Program-made: the position numbers and the translations under genes | Part shown: one piece after another, positions 38,844 through 51,111 of the stretch | Position numbering within the stretch: position 1 is the first letter of the stretch | Layout of the letters: each line of letters begins with the position of its first letter | From: Deltaproteobacteria bacterium | GTDB taxonomy: Bacteria; Myxococcota_A; Polyangia; Polyangiales; Polyangiaceae | Direction of reading: 5' to 3' | Length of the DNA: 64,000 nucleotides | Assembly: GCA_016875405.1 (NCBI GenBank) | Contig: VGRJ01000014.1 | Coordinates: 1 to 64,000, forward strand | Notes under the pieces: generated by a model | What the model was told of the DNA's origin: nothing | The model's input: the letters and a program-made list of their open reading frames with translations, nothing else | Database searches by the model: none

Positions 38844-39242
38844 TCAATTCATCCGGCGACGAGCCGCAACCACGAGTTCGAAGAGGCCGAGCAGCACCGC
38901 CCCCGCGATGGCCGTCGCCCCGAAGACGGTCGCGACTTCAGCGGGCGACGCGACCGCACGTCCGAGCGCGAGGCCGAAGCCGACGTCGGCGAGCTCGACG
39001 AGCGACACGAGCCCAGCCGTCGACAGCGCGCCCACCCACACGCGTCGGTAGGGAGCTCGCGTCACCCAGCACCAGCCCAGCATCGAGAGCGGACCAAAGG
39101 CATAGAGCGCCGCGCCCCAGGTCGCCCCGTTCCAGCCGCGCGCGCGCGACGCGGGGTCCATGCGCGAGCGGTCGACATACTGCGCGACGAGCGGCAGCAC
39201 GATGCCGAGCACCATCGCGAGGACGAGCCGCGCCACCTCCAC
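38844..39242 (-). CDS. hypothetical four-helix membrane protein
   Basis: 132 aa, GTG start. About four membrane helices (LVLAMVLGIVLPLVAQYV, ATWGAALYAFGPLSMLGWCWV, VWVGALSTAGLVSLVELADVGFGLALG, VATVFGATAIAGAVLLGLFELVVA). TAGGCT ends 6 nt before the GTG (minus strand 39254-39249), so a leaderless transcript is possible. First gene before the GH113-like gene. Family not recognised. Confidence 0.68.
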   Translation of the reverse strand: MEVARLVLAMVLGIVLPLVAQYVDRSRMDPASRARGWNGATWGAALYAFGPLSMLGWCWVTRAPYRRVWVGALSTAGLVSLVELADVGFGLALGRAVASPAEVATVFGATAIAGAVLLGLFELVVAARRRMN

Positions 39243-39262
39243 GGGCGCAGCCTACACCGACG

Positions 39263-40885
39263 TCACGGGTGGATGTGCACCGTGGTGCCCTCGCCCATCG
39301 ACTCGCCCGCGCTCGCGCCATGCCAGCCCGAGGGAACGGGCGGCTCGGTCCAGCCGAAGATGCGGTGAGCGTCGATCGGTGAGAGATTCACGCAGCCGTG
39401 GCTGCGCGGCCGACCGTACTCGGTGTGCCAGTACGCGGCGTGGAGCGCGTAGCCCGACTGGAAGTACTGGACCCAGGGCACGTCGTTCAGCTCGAACTCG
39501 CTCCCGAGGCTCTGCGAGTCCATCGTCGTCGTGACGTGCTTCTCGCGGATCTTGAAGGTGCCGACGGGAGTCGAGTGGGTGGTCTTCGGGTCACCGAGGC
39601 CGTCCTTTCCGGTCGACACCATCGTCACGAAGAGCGGCTTCTCACCCTCAAAGAGCGTGAGCGTCTGGCGCAGGATCGAGATGTCGACCCACTTGTGCTT
39701 GCCCTTGGCGAACGACGGCAACGAAGACGTCTTCGCGGCAATCGCGAGGTCCGAGCTCTTCAACCAGTCGCCGTCGTGGGTCTCGACATAGCGCTTCTCG
39801 CCCTCGCCCTTCGACTCGCCCGAGAGCTGCACCGAGCTGCCGTGCGCGAGGCGCGTCTTGATGCGCCGCCAGCGATTTCCCGAGAGCTTCTCGTAGCGGT
39901 AGACCTCATCCTTCTTCACGAAGCCGACCGGAAGGGACCACCCCTTCTCGAGCTCGACGCCGTGGAACGCCGAGCCGCGCCCGGGCTTCAGTTTACTTGT
40001 GGGGATGAGGCGTAAGTCGGTCGTGAGCGCGAAGTCGCGGCGGTCTCCGGCGAAGGCACCGATGAGCGCGACCCCCGCGTGCCGCTTGATGCGGTTCGTG
40101 ATGACGGCGTATTCGGGTACCGCGAAGTTCGAGATGTTCGGGATCTTTCGCCCGCCATCGAAGAACCACGGGATCTTCCCGCCAGCGACCCCGCCAAAAC
40201 GTTGATATTCATCAAGCTGTGGAGGGTCGGCGGGCGCCTCGCCGATGACCCTGCCCGACTCGTCGAGGGGCACGTCGTTTGCGCCGACCTCGTAGCTCGT
40301 CCACTTGTCCTTCAGGCGCTCGAACGAGCGCAGGTTTCGATCGAGCGCCATCTCGTACTGCTGCTGCTCCTTGAAGTTCGGCAGCCGGTAGTAGCGCGGC
40401 GCGATCGCGCGCACGAAGGCGTAGGCATACGGTAGCGGCTTCGAGCGATCCGGCGCCGTGAGCTTCGCCTTCACGAGCGGCTGCGAGGCATCGAGGCTCG
40501 CGCCCTCATCGACGCAAACGTAGCCCCGCGGGAGCACGGCGTAGTAGCCACCTTGGCACGCGTCGAAGGCCGTCGGCTTCTCGGCGCGGGTGAGCGTCTG
40601 CCCGACGCGCAGGTAACCTAACTGTTGGCTGCGCGGGTCGGGACGCTCGCGGATCACGATCGCCATCTTCACCGCGCCGAGGAGCGGGCCGCCCTCCTTC
40701 GGGATCATGGCGGGTTCGCGGACGACCTCGGCGGAAACCGCAGTCCCCACGGGGGCCGTCTTCAGGTTCGCGACGTCGGGCGGCGCCACCTTTTCGGTAG
40801 GCTTGCCGTCCTCGCCACGGCAACCGCCGATCACGGCGACGGCGACTGCCGCCCACAAGACTTTCGAGCATGCTCCCGAACGCAT
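39263..40885 (-). CDS. L,D-transpeptidase (YkuD) family lipoprotein
   Basis: 540 aa. Lipobox IGGC (Cys22). Residues about 75-130 form an SH3-like module (VIRERPDPRSQQLGYLRVGQTLTR). A middle domain follows, then from about residue 380 the YkuD fold: HKWVDISILRQTLTLFEGEKPLFVTMVSTG, TPVGTFKIREKHV, and YALHAAYWHTEYGRPRSHGCVNLSPIDAHR with catalytic Cys498 and intact SHGC. Predicted to form 3-3 peptidoglycan cross-links or attach proteins to the wall in the periplasm. Same architecture as 429-1961; its motif is complete where the other's is not. Divergent from tRNA-Arg(CCG) over 98 bp. Confidence 0.92.
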   Translation of the reverse strand: MRSGACSKVLWAAVAVAVIGGCRGEDGKPTEKVAPPDVANLKTAPVGTAVSAEVVREPAMIPKEGGPLLGAVKMAIVIRERPDPRSQQLGYLRVGQTLTRAEKPTAFDACQGGYYAVLPRGYVCVDEGASLDASQPLVKAKLTAPDRSKPLPYAYAFVRAIAPRYYRLPNFKEQQQYEMALDRNLRSFERLKDKWTSYEVGANDVPLDESGRVIGEAPADPPQLDEYQRFGGVAGGKIPWFFDGGRKIPNISNFAVPEYAVITNRIKRHAGVALIGAFAGDRRDFALTTDLRLIPTSKLKPGRGSAFHGVELEKGWSLPVGFVKKDEVYRYEKLSGNRWRRIKTRLAHGSSVQLSGESKGEGEKRYVETHDGDWLKSSDLAIAAKTSSLPSFAKGKHKWVDISILRQTLTLFEGEKPLFVTMVSTGKDGLGDPKTTHSTPVGTFKIREKHVTTTMDSQSLGSEFELNDVPWVQYFQSGYALHAAYWHTEYGRPRSHGCVNLSPIDAHRIFGWTEPPVPSGWHGASAGESMGEGTTVHIHP

Positions 40886-40943
40886 CGACTCGCGGATCGC
40901 AGATCCGACTGCGCGGGGCCAAGTTCACCGAGGCACGGGTCGC

Positions 40944-40972
40944 TTGCGTCGCTCGGGGGTCGAGACTAGGGT
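40944..40972 (+). promoter_or_regulatory. possible promoter of tRNA-Arg(CCG)
   Basis: -35-like TTGCGT (40944-40949), 17-bp spacer, -10-like TAGGGT (40967-40972), with a start about 5 nt before the tRNA. Only the first three -35 bases and the TAnnnT of the -10 match. Confidence 0.4.
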
Positions 40973-40983
40973 CCGACGCGAGT

Positions 40984-41060
40984 GCGCTGGTAGCTCAGTT
41001 GGATAGAGCGTTGGCCTCCGAAGCCAAAGGTCGTGGGTTCGAGTCCCGCCCAGCGCGCCA
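40984..41060 (+). tRNA. tRNA-Arg (anticodon CCG)
   Basis: 77 nt with encoded CCA. Acceptor GCGCTGG/CCAGCGC, D-arm GCTC...GAGC, anticodon stem TTGGC/GCCAA with loop CTCCGAA (anticodon CCG), T-arm GTGGG-TTCGAGT-CCCGC, discriminator G. Reads CGG codons. Confidence 0.97.
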
Positions 41061-41182
41061 AGCGATGACTCGCCCTCGCGTGCCCTCGAGCGCGAACGCC
41101 TAACGTCGGAAGTTCCCGGAGCCCGCCTTGGGAATTCGTTGGGCGCTGCGACGCGAGCGGCTATCCTCCTCGCCGTCGCGTC

Positions 41183-43339
41183 ATGGCTACCTCGTCCACC
41201 GGCAAGTTCAGCGATCCGTTGGGGATCGTGGGCACGGTCGTCGCCGAGAAGTACCTGATCCTCGGCCTCGCCGGTCAGGGCGGCTTCAGCCAAGTCTATC
41301 AGGCGCGCCACCTCATCTGGCAGCAGCTGGTCGCCATCAAGTTCTTCGTCATCCTCGAGGAGGCAGACCCTAACGTGCGCGAGCGCTTGCTCGACGACTT
41401 CATCCGCGAAGGCAAGCTGATGAGCGAGCTGTCGAGCCGCTCGGCGGCGATCGTGCAAGCGCGCGACATCGGAAAGCTCCAGCGCGACAGCGGCTGGATC
41501 CCGTACATGGTGCTCGAGTGGCTCGAAGGTGACGCGCTCGAAAGGATCCTCTCGGCCGAGCGGCGCCAGGACAAGCCCCCGAGGAGCCTCGCCGACGCGC
41601 TGCTGATGCTCGAGCCGGTGGCCGCGGCATTGGATCTTGCGCACCGACGTAACGTCGCCCACCGCGATCTCAAGCCGGCGAACATCATGCTGATGACGAG
41701 CGAAGGCGACGGAGCGGTGGGCTGCAAGCTGCTCGACTTCGGGATCGCGAAGGTGATGGGCGAGCAGGTCGAGCATCAACAACAGCTGCAGCTCACCGGT
41801 CAGCAGATCACGGCGTTCACTCCGAACTACGGCGCGCCCGAGCAGTTCAGTCGCCAATACGGCGCGACCGGCCCCTGGACCGACGTGTTCGCGATGGCGC
41901 TGATCCTGATCGAGGTCTTGAGGGGCGGCCTGCGCGCGCTCGACGGGGCGTCGTTCTTCGAGCTCGGCGTCGCGTCGAGCCACCCGGTGCGGCCGACCCC
42001 TGGCTACTTCGGCCTCGACGTGGGAGGTGACCTCGAAGCCGTGTTCACGAAGGCGCTCGCAATCGCGCCATCCGAGCGCTACGCGACGATGGGCGAGTTC
42101 TGGCTCGAGCTTCATCGGCTCGTCTTCCCCGGCACGGGAGCCTGGCAGACCCGCGGTACGACGGTCGATCCGCCGATGATCCAGGGTTCGATGCCCGCGC
42201 CGCTGCCGGCCGTCACCGCGCGCTCGATCCCCGCGCACCTGCACCCGCAGAGCCTCGCGCCCGAAGGGCCACCGGCCGCGACGAGCGCCCCGCTGACCTC
42301 CACCGGGAGCGCCGCGGGCCGCACCACGAGCGCGCTGCGGATCGCCCTCGGCGGGGTGCTGCTCGGCGGCCTTGGCGTGTACCTCGCGCTGCGCCCGACG
42401 GTCCACCGGGAGCCCCCCGCCGCCGTCTCATCCGCATCCGCGACGCACGAGACAAGCGCACGAGCACCGCTCGCGAGCGCGGCCGCTGGGGGCGCGCAGG
42501 AGGGACCGTGTCCTCGAGGCATGAAGGTCGTCAACGGCGGGAGCTTCACGATGGGCTCGAACGACCCGGCGCTGGCGCTCTCGCGGCCGGCCCACCAAGT
42601 CACGCTCGATACGTTCTGCCTCGACGTCCACGAGGTCACCGCGCGTGAGTACCGCGCGTGCGTCGACAAGGGCGCGTGCAAGCCTGCCGACGCAACCCCG
42701 TCGTACGGGAAGGCAGACGGTCAGCGCGACGACGAGCACGCGAAGGTCCTCCAAGCGATGGCCGAGCACTGCAACCAAGGAAACGCGGCGCGCGAGGAGC
42801 ACCCGATCAACTGCGTCGACTGGGCACGCGCGAACGCCTACTGCGCGAGCCAGGGGCACCGCCTCCCGACCGAAGCCGAGTGGGAGCTCGCCGCTCGCGG
42901 CGCGGATGGCCGGAAGTTTCCGTGGGGAGATGATCCCGGCAACCACACGTACATGAACGCGGCGGGGCTCGAGTGGCGCGCGTGGCTCACCGAAAGGTCT
43001 TTGCCTCGCCCCGCGACGCTGATGTTCGCGGCCGACGATGGTTACGTGGGAACCGCGCCGGTCGGGAGCTTCCCTCGCGCACAAACCCGAAGCGGCCACC
43101 TCGATTTGATCGGCAACGTCTGGGAGTGGACGCAGGACTGGTACGCGCTCTACGGAGTCGACGAGCAGGTGAACCCGAAGGGCCCCGGCGCCGGCGATCG
43201 TAAGGCGCTCCGGGGCGGCGGCTTCGACGGCGCGACTCCCACGCTCGTCAACGCGGCGGCGCGGCAGCACCAGCTCGCCACGACCAGCGCCCCAACGATC
43301 GGGTTCCGCTGCGCGGCCCCGGTTCGGCCGGCTCGCTGA
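41183..43339 (+). CDS. serine/threonine protein kinase fused to FGE-sulfatase (SUMF1) domain
   Basis: 718 aa. Residues about 14-310 are an STPK: LAGQGGFSQVYQARH (glycine loop), VAIKFF (ATP-binding Lys), VAHRDLKPANIML (HRD), KLLDFGIAKV (DFG), PNYGAPEQF in place of APE, YATMGEFWLEL at the end. A Pro/Ala linker and one membrane helix (ALRIALGGVLLGGLGVYLAL, about residue 380) follow. Residues about 435-715 are a formylglycine-generating-enzyme-like domain: MKVVNGGSFTMGSND, TLDTFCLDVHEVTAREY, INCVDWARANAYCASQGHRLPTEAEWELAARG, GNVWEWTQDWY, GFRCAAP. The kinase is cytoplasmic, the FGE domain periplasmic. TATCCT lies 15 nt before the ATG. Confidence 0.92.
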   Translation: MATSSTGKFSDPLGIVGTVVAEKYLILGLAGQGGFSQVYQARHLIWQQLVAIKFFVILEEADPNVRERLLDDFIREGKLMSELSSRSAAIVQARDIGKLQRDSGWIPYMVLEWLEGDALERILSAERRQDKPPRSLADALLMLEPVAAALDLAHRRNVAHRDLKPANIMLMTSEGDGAVGCKLLDFGIAKVMGEQVEHQQQLQLTGQQITAFTPNYGAPEQFSRQYGATGPWTDVFAMALILIEVLRGGLRALDGASFFELGVASSHPVRPTPGYFGLDVGGDLEAVFTKALAIAPSERYATMGEFWLELHRLVFPGTGAWQTRGTTVDPPMIQGSMPAPLPAVTARSIPAHLHPQSLAPEGPPAATSAPLTSTGSAAGRTTSALRIALGGVLLGGLGVYLALRPTVHREPPAAVSSASATHETSARAPLASAAAGGAQEGPCPRGMKVVNGGSFTMGSNDPALALSRPAHQVTLDTFCLDVHEVTAREYRACVDKGACKPADATPSYGKADGQRDDEHAKVLQAMAEHCNQGNAAREEHPINCVDWARANAYCASQGHRLPTEAEWELAARGADGRKFPWGDDPGNHTYMNAAGLEWRAWLTERSLPRPATLMFAADDGYVGTAPVGSFPRAQTRSGHLDLIGNVWEWTQDWYALYGVDEQVNPKGPGAGDRKALRGGGFDGATPTLVNAAARQHQLATTSAPTIGFRCAAPVRPAR

Positions 43340-43396
43340 GCCAGACGCGGGCCGATGAACCGCAACGACTCGCGCGTTGCGCGCTCTCCCGCGACC

Positions 43397-44332
43397 TCAC
43401 TCGTCGGCGACGAGCGCCCGCTCGAGGGCGGGCACGAGCTTCGCGTAGTGGAACTCGTAGCCAAGCTCGACCGCGCGCTTCGGGAAGACCTTCTGACTTC
43501 CGACGACGAGCTCGATCATGTCGCCGAGCACCGGACGAACGAACGCCTCCGGGGCCGCGAACGCAGGCTTGCCGAGCACGCTCGCCATCGTCTTCGCGAG
43601 GCCCTTGCCGGTGGTCGCGTAAGGTGACGTGCAGTTGATGGCGCCGCTCACCGCCTCGTTGTCGAGCGACCAGAGGATCATGCCGACGACGTCGTCGACG
43701 TGAACCCACGACACCGCGTTGTCGCCCTTACCGATCGGCCCCGCGACGAACGCGCCCATCGGCCCGACCATTCGCGAGAGCGCGCCGCCGCCGCGACCGA
43801 GCACGACGCCGATGCGCAGGGCCACGACGCGAACACCGAGGCTCGAGGCGCCCTCGGCCGCGGCCTCCCAGTCCTTGCAGACGCCGGCGAGGAAGTCCCC
43901 GCCCGCCCCGCCAGACTCGTCGACTTCACCCGAGGTGGGCGTGCCGTAGTAGCCGATCGCCGATGCGTTCACGAGCACGGCAGGGCGCCGCGCGTTGCGA
44001 GCCCGAGAGGAGCCGGCCGCGTCGAGCGCCTCGACGAGCGATGCGGTCGCGCGCACGCGGCTCTCTTTGATGTTGCGCTTCGAGGCGTCGGTCCAACGCT
44101 GCGCGACAGGCGCGCCCGCGAGGTTCACGACGGCGTCGACGAACGACAGCTCGTCGAACCACGGGCCCTTCTTGCCCGGCTCCCACTGCGCGACGCGACA
44201 CTCGCGCGGCAGCTCCTTGCGCGCCGCGACGACGTCGCGCGTGAGGACGGTGACCATATCTCCGCGCGCGACGAGCGCACGAACGAGATGAGCGCCGACG
44301 AAACCCGTTCCACCTGCCACCAGGACTCGCAT
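43397..44332 (-). CDS. NAD-dependent epimerase, TIGR01777 family (YfcH-like)
   Basis: 311 aa. N-terminal nucleotide-binding GGTGFVGAHLVRAL, then AVVNLAGAPVAQRWTDASKRNIKESRV (typical of TIGR01777), ASAIGYYGTPTSGEVDE (Tyr of the SDR active site), RIGVVLGRGGGALSRM, SWVHVDDVVGMI, and C-terminal DUF1731-like GKPAFAAPEAFVRPVLGDMIELVVGSQKVFPKRAVELGYEF. The substrate of this family is unknown. Convergent with the kinase gene. Confidence 0.9.
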   Translation of the reverse strand: MRVLVAGGTGFVGAHLVRALVARGDMVTVLTRDVVAARKELPRECRVAQWEPGKKGPWFDELSFVDAVVNLAGAPVAQRWTDASKRNIKESRVRATASLVEALDAAGSSRARNARRPAVLVNASAIGYYGTPTSGEVDESGGAGGDFLAGVCKDWEAAAEGASSLGVRVVALRIGVVLGRGGGALSRMVGPMGAFVAGPIGKGDNAVSWVHVDDVVGMILWSLDNEAVSGAINCTSPYATTGKGLAKTMASVLGKPAFAAPEAFVRPVLGDMIELVVGSQKVFPKRAVELGYEFHYAKLVPALERALVADE

Positions 44333-44454
44333 ACGACTCGACGCTTTTACCCCACTTCGCGGCCCGGCGCGAGCGCCCTCGCGTCATCCATCCGCCGCTC
44401 GACCTGGCGCTCGACCCCGCCACGACACCGCGCGCGTGAGGCGTGAGCGGCGTG

Positions 44455-47310
<2,856 letters not shown>

Positions 47311-47425
47311 GGTCGGCGCGAGTCCTAGCACGGAAAGCTGACGTTGCGTCACAAGCGGGGAGAAACCCTGTGCACGGCGAGACGGCTCGCGCGGTTCGCG
47401 CGTTTGCTATGGTGACGGGTCGTCC

Positions 47426-49537
47426 ATGCCCTCCCCCTTCAAGATGGTGACCGAGTTCGAGCCGCGCGGCGATCAGCCGCGGGCGATCGCGGAGCTCTCG
47501 AAGGGGCTCGACGAGGGCGAGCGGTTCCAGGTGCTCCTGGGCGTCACGGGCAGCGGCAAGACGTTCACCGCGGCGAAGCTCATCGAGCGCAGCGGGAGGC
47601 CGGCGCTCGTCCTCGCCCCGAACAAGACGCTCGCGGCCCAGCTCTACGGGGAGCTCCGCGAGCTCTTCCCCGAGAACGCAGTCCACTACTTCGTCAGCTA
47701 CTACGACTACTACCAGCCCGAAGCCTACATCCCGACGACCGACACCTTCATCGAGAAGGACGCGATCATCAACGACGAGATCGATCGCATGCGGCACGCC
47801 GCGACGCACGCCCTCCTGTCGCGCGAGGACGTCATCATCGTCGCCTCGGTGAGCTGCATCTACGGCATTGGCTCGCAGGAGAGCTACCAGGGCATGTTGA
47901 TTGCGCTCGAGGTCGGCGACGAGCTGCCTCGAGACGTGCTCTTGCGTCGCCTGGTCGACATCCAGTACGAGCGGAACGACGTCGACTTCCACCGCGGGAC
48001 GTTCCGAGTGCGGGGCGACGTGGTGGAGATCTTCCCCGCGTACGAGGAAGACAAGGCGATCCGGATCGAGCTCTTCGGTGACGAGATCGACTCGGTGAAG
48101 GAGATCGATCCGCTGCGCGGCAAGGTGCTCCGCGATCTGCGTCGGACACAGATCTTCCCGGGCTCGCACTACGTCACCGAGAAGGAGCAGCTGCGCCGCG
48201 CGATGGACTCGATCCGCGCCGAGCTAAGGGCGCGCCTGCACGAGCTGGACGAGAACGCACGCCTCGTCGAGAAGCAGCGCCTCGAGCAGCGCACAATGTA
48301 CGACCTCGAGATGCTCGAGCAGATGGGCTTCTGCCAGGGCATCGAGAACTACTCGCGCCACCTGTCAGGGCGTAAGCCCGGGGACCCGCCGCCCACGCTC
48401 ATCGACTACTTTCCCAAAGATTTTTTGCTGATCATCGATGAGTCGCACCAGACCGTCCCGCAGCTCGGCGCGATGTACCGCGGCGATCGCGCGCGCAAGG
48501 AGACGCTCGTCCTGCACGGCTTCCGGCTCCCGAGCGCGCTCGACAACCGGCCGCTCCGCTTCGAGGAGCTCGACACGCACTTCCGCCGCGTCGTGTTCGT
48601 CAGCGCGACGCCAGGGGAATACGAGCTCGAGCAGACGAAGGGCGTGGTGGTCGAGCAGATCATCCGCCCGACAGGCCTCGTCGATCCGATCATCGTTCAG
48701 CGCCCGGTCTCGGGCCAGGTGGATGACCTCCTCGGGCTCATCCGCGAGCGCGTCACCAAGGGCGAGCGTGTACTCGTCACGACGCTGACGAAGCGCATGG
48801 CGGAGGATCTGACCGAGTATTACACCGAGCTCGGGATCCGCGTTCGGTACCTGCACAGCGACATCGATACGCTCGAGCGAGTCGCCATCCTGCGGGACCT
48901 GCGGCGCGGCGAGTTCGACGTGCTCGTCGGGATCAACCTCTTGAGGGAGGGGCTCGACCTCCCCGAGGTCTCGCTCGTGGCGATCCTCGACGCGGACAAA
49001 GAAGGCTTCCTCCGCAGCGCGCGCTCGCTCATTCAGACGATCGGCCGCGCCGCACGAAACGTGAACGGCACGGTGGTGATGTTCGCCGACCGCGTCACCG
49101 CCGCTATGGCGCAAGCGCTCGGCGAGACCGAGCGCCGACGTGAAGCGCAGCTTCGCTACAACCAAGAGCACGGCATCACCCCGAAGACCGTGATGAAGGC
49201 CATCCTCGATCTGTCGCCGACCTCGGGCCAGCGCGACTACTACGCGGTGTCACGCGGCGGAGGCGAAGCCGCGGACGTCAGCGCGGACGAGGTCGACGTC
49301 GGCGAGCTCGCCGAGCGGCTCCGTCAGGAGATGTTCACCGCCGCCGAGAACCTCGAGTTCGAGCGAGCCGCCCGGCTCCGCGATCGGCTCCGAAAGCTCC
49401 GCGAGGAGCACGGCGACGCGCTCGACTCGGTCGGCCCCGCGCCCGCGACGTCGAAGCGCCCTGCGAAGAAGCCGACTTCCAAAGGCGCCGCTTCCCGCGG
49501 AAAGCGCCCTCCCTCGGGCAGCGCTCGCCGCCGCTGA
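47426..49537 (+). CDS. uvrB: excinuclease ABC subunit B
   Basis: 703 aa. Walker [16 protein letters not shown], the beta-hairpin [18 protein letters not shown] used for damage recognition, [14 protein letters not shown], helicase motifs [76 protein letters not shown], and a C-terminal UVR domain ([31 protein letters not shown]) that binds UvrC. The Lys/Pro/Ser-rich tail is specific to this lineage. Nucleotide excision repair. TATGGT lies 12 nt before the ATG. Confidence 0.98.
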   Translation: MPSPFKMVTEFEPRGDQPRAIAELSKGLDEGERFQVLLGVTGSGKTFTAAKLIERSGRPALVLAPNKTLAAQLYGELRELFPENAVHYFVSYYDYYQPEAYIPTTDTFIEKDAIINDEIDRMRHAATHALLSREDVIIVASVSCIYGIGSQESYQGMLIALEVGDELPRDVLLRRLVDIQYERNDVDFHRGTFRVRGDVVEIFPAYEEDKAIRIELFGDEIDSVKEIDPLRGKVLRDLRRTQIFPGSHYVTEKEQLRRAMDSIRAELRARLHELDENARLVEKQRLEQRTMYDLEMLEQMGFCQGIENYSRHLSGRKPGDPPPTLIDYFPKDFLLIIDESHQTVPQLGAMYRGDRARKETLVLHGFRLPSALDNRPLRFEELDTHFRRVVFVSATPGEYELEQTKGVVVEQIIRPTGLVDPIIVQRPVSGQVDDLLGLIRERVTKGERVLVTTLTKRMAEDLTEYYTELGIRVRYLHSDIDTLERVAILRDLRRGEFDVLVGINLLREGLDLPEVSLVAILDADKEGFLRSARSLIQTIGRAARNVNGTVVMFADRVTAAMAQALGETERRREAQLRYNQEHGITPKTVMKAILDLSPTSGQRDYYAVSRGGGEAADVSADEVDVGELAERLRQEMFTAAENLEFERAARLRDRLRKLREEHGDALDSVGPAPATSKRPAKKPTSKGAASRGKRPPSGSARRR

Positions 49538-49640
49538 GCGACGCTGCAGGGCGGCGCCGGGCCGCCACAAGCGACAGCCTCGCGAGGGGCGCCACCTCCG
49601 ACACGGGCCTCCGCGCAACGGCGCGCATCCCCGCGACCGA

Positions 49641-51065
49641 TCACGGCATCAGCTTGAAAATCTCGGCCGAGTGGGGCTCGACCTTGAAGAAATCGACGAC
49701 GACCTCGGTGAGCTCCCCAGGCTCGACGCCCTTCGCGAACACGGTGCCCCCACCGGTCGCCACGACGCGGTTGACGACGCTTTCGAAAGTGGCCGGGACC
49801 GCGTTGTCGGTCGGGTTGACGTAGACCCAACCCTTCTCGAAGCGCCGCACGAACAAGCCCCCCGCGTCGACCAGCTCGTCGATGGACTTCCCCGTCTCGA
49901 GCGGCGCCCCGAGATCGATCGACCACTCCGGGTACCACTCGAGTGCGTTCGCGGCGTGGTAGTCGAGGAAGGTGCGAGGACCGCGCACGAGCAGATAAAC
50001 CCCGTGGAAATAGCGCCTCAGCTCACGGTTCGTCGGCTTGTCGAGGCGTCCCTTCACGATCACGGTTCGATCGCCCGTCAGCGCGAGGAGGCGGTTCGCC
50101 CACGGGATCCACTGTCCGACGGAGAACCCCGCCGAGCGCGTCACATCGACCATCACGCCGCCGACGCTGCCGTACTTCGTGGTGTCCCACGGCTCCGCGA
50201 GATCGCCCACGTCGACGAGCAGCGGGTAGCCCTTCGCGGCGAGCTCCTTCTCGACCCCAACCGCGAAGCCCTCCCACTCCTCCGAGAAGGTGAAGCCGCC
50301 GAGCTCGGGGAGCTTCGCGGTCACGAGCCCCGTGCCCTCGAGCCTTGGCTCACGCGGCTTCAGGCCCTCCTCGAGGATTGCGGTCGGCGAGCCCACGGTC
50401 GCGAGGACCCCATCGAAGTCACCGGCGGCGATTTGCTTGGCGACGCTGTCGGACCAGTAGCCGCGAAAATCGGTATTCGCGACGTTCATCAGCCACTTCC
50501 CGTCGTATCCGCTCGCGACGCGCTTGCCTTTGGCGTCGTGCCAGAACCAGGGCTCGTACACGTCCACGACGTCGAAGTCGCTGCCCCAGGTCTTGCCGTC
50601 GAGGATGAACTCGAGATCGGCGGTCGGCTGCCAAATCGCGAGCCGCTCGTGCAACACGAGGAAGTCAGACCGGTGCGCGCGGATCGCCTGGGCGACCGGA
50701 GCGGTGATGCGGCGCGCCCCGTCGAAATGGCTCGCGACGAAGGAGAGCTGCGCCGGCGACATCGCCGCGGGGAGTCGATCGACGAGCAAGCCGGTCCGCT
50801 TGGTCGTGTCGGGAAAGGGCCGCGGACCGACGACGCCCCCTCCGCTGCCCGTCATCGCGCTCGAGGACGCGCCGTCGCTCGACGACGCACCGCCCGCCCC
50901 CGCCTCGCCTCCCGCGCCGCCGGAGCCCGCAGAGGCCGAAGCGCTCATCGCGCTCGACGTCGACTCGCCCTCGAGGCCACCGATGAAGCGCAGCGAGCAC
51001 GCTGAGGTGAGGCCCGCGACGGCGCACGCGACGAGGACAGGACGACCGAGGGATGACGCTTGCAT
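49641..51065 (-). CDS. putative glycoside hydrolase (GHL15-like) lipoprotein
   Basis: 474 aa from ATG 51065; minus-strand TGAGG is placed 7 nt upstream, and the track start at 51128 has no signal peptide. Lipobox TSAC (Cys19), Ser/Gly/Ala linker. The catalytic part reads FPDTTKRTGLLVDRLPAAMSPAQLSFVASHFDGARRI, then SDFLVLHERLAIW, VVDVYEPWFWHDAKGKRV, KWLMNVANTDFRGYWSD, FDGVLATVGSP, matching the hypothetical glycosyl hydrolase 15 pattern of beta/alpha-barrel proteins. Activity is not shown for the family. 46 bp after malG, so probably the last gene of the maltodextrin operon. Confidence 0.65.
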   Translation of the reverse strand: MQASSLGRPVLVACAVAGLTSACSLRFIGGLEGESTSSAMSASASAGSGGAGGEAGAGGASSSDGASSSAMTGSGGGVVGPRPFPDTTKRTGLLVDRLPAAMSPAQLSFVASHFDGARRITAPVAQAIRAHRSDFLVLHERLAIWQPTADLEFILDGKTWGSDFDVVDVYEPWFWHDAKGKRVASGYDGKWLMNVANTDFRGYWSDSVAKQIAAGDFDGVLATVGSPTAILEEGLKPREPRLEGTGLVTAKLPELGGFTFSEEWEGFAVGVEKELAAKGYPLLVDVGDLAEPWDTTKYGSVGGVMVDVTRSAGFSVGQWIPWANRLLALTGDRTVIVKGRLDKPTNRELRRYFHGVYLLVRGPRTFLDYHAANALEWYPEWSIDLGAPLETGKSIDELVDAGGLFVRRFEKGWVYVNPTDNAVPATFESVVNRVVATGGGTVFAKGVEPGELTEVVVDFFKVEPHSAEIFKLMP

Positions 51066-51111
51066 CACGTGCCTCACAAGATACCACCGACGACGCTGGA
51101 GGCGCGCGCCT

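Noticed and set aside
49550-49566. GGCGGC-GCCGG-GCCGCC hairpin after uvrB as a terminator
   Set aside because: No T-tract follows, and such GC stems are common by chance at this composition.
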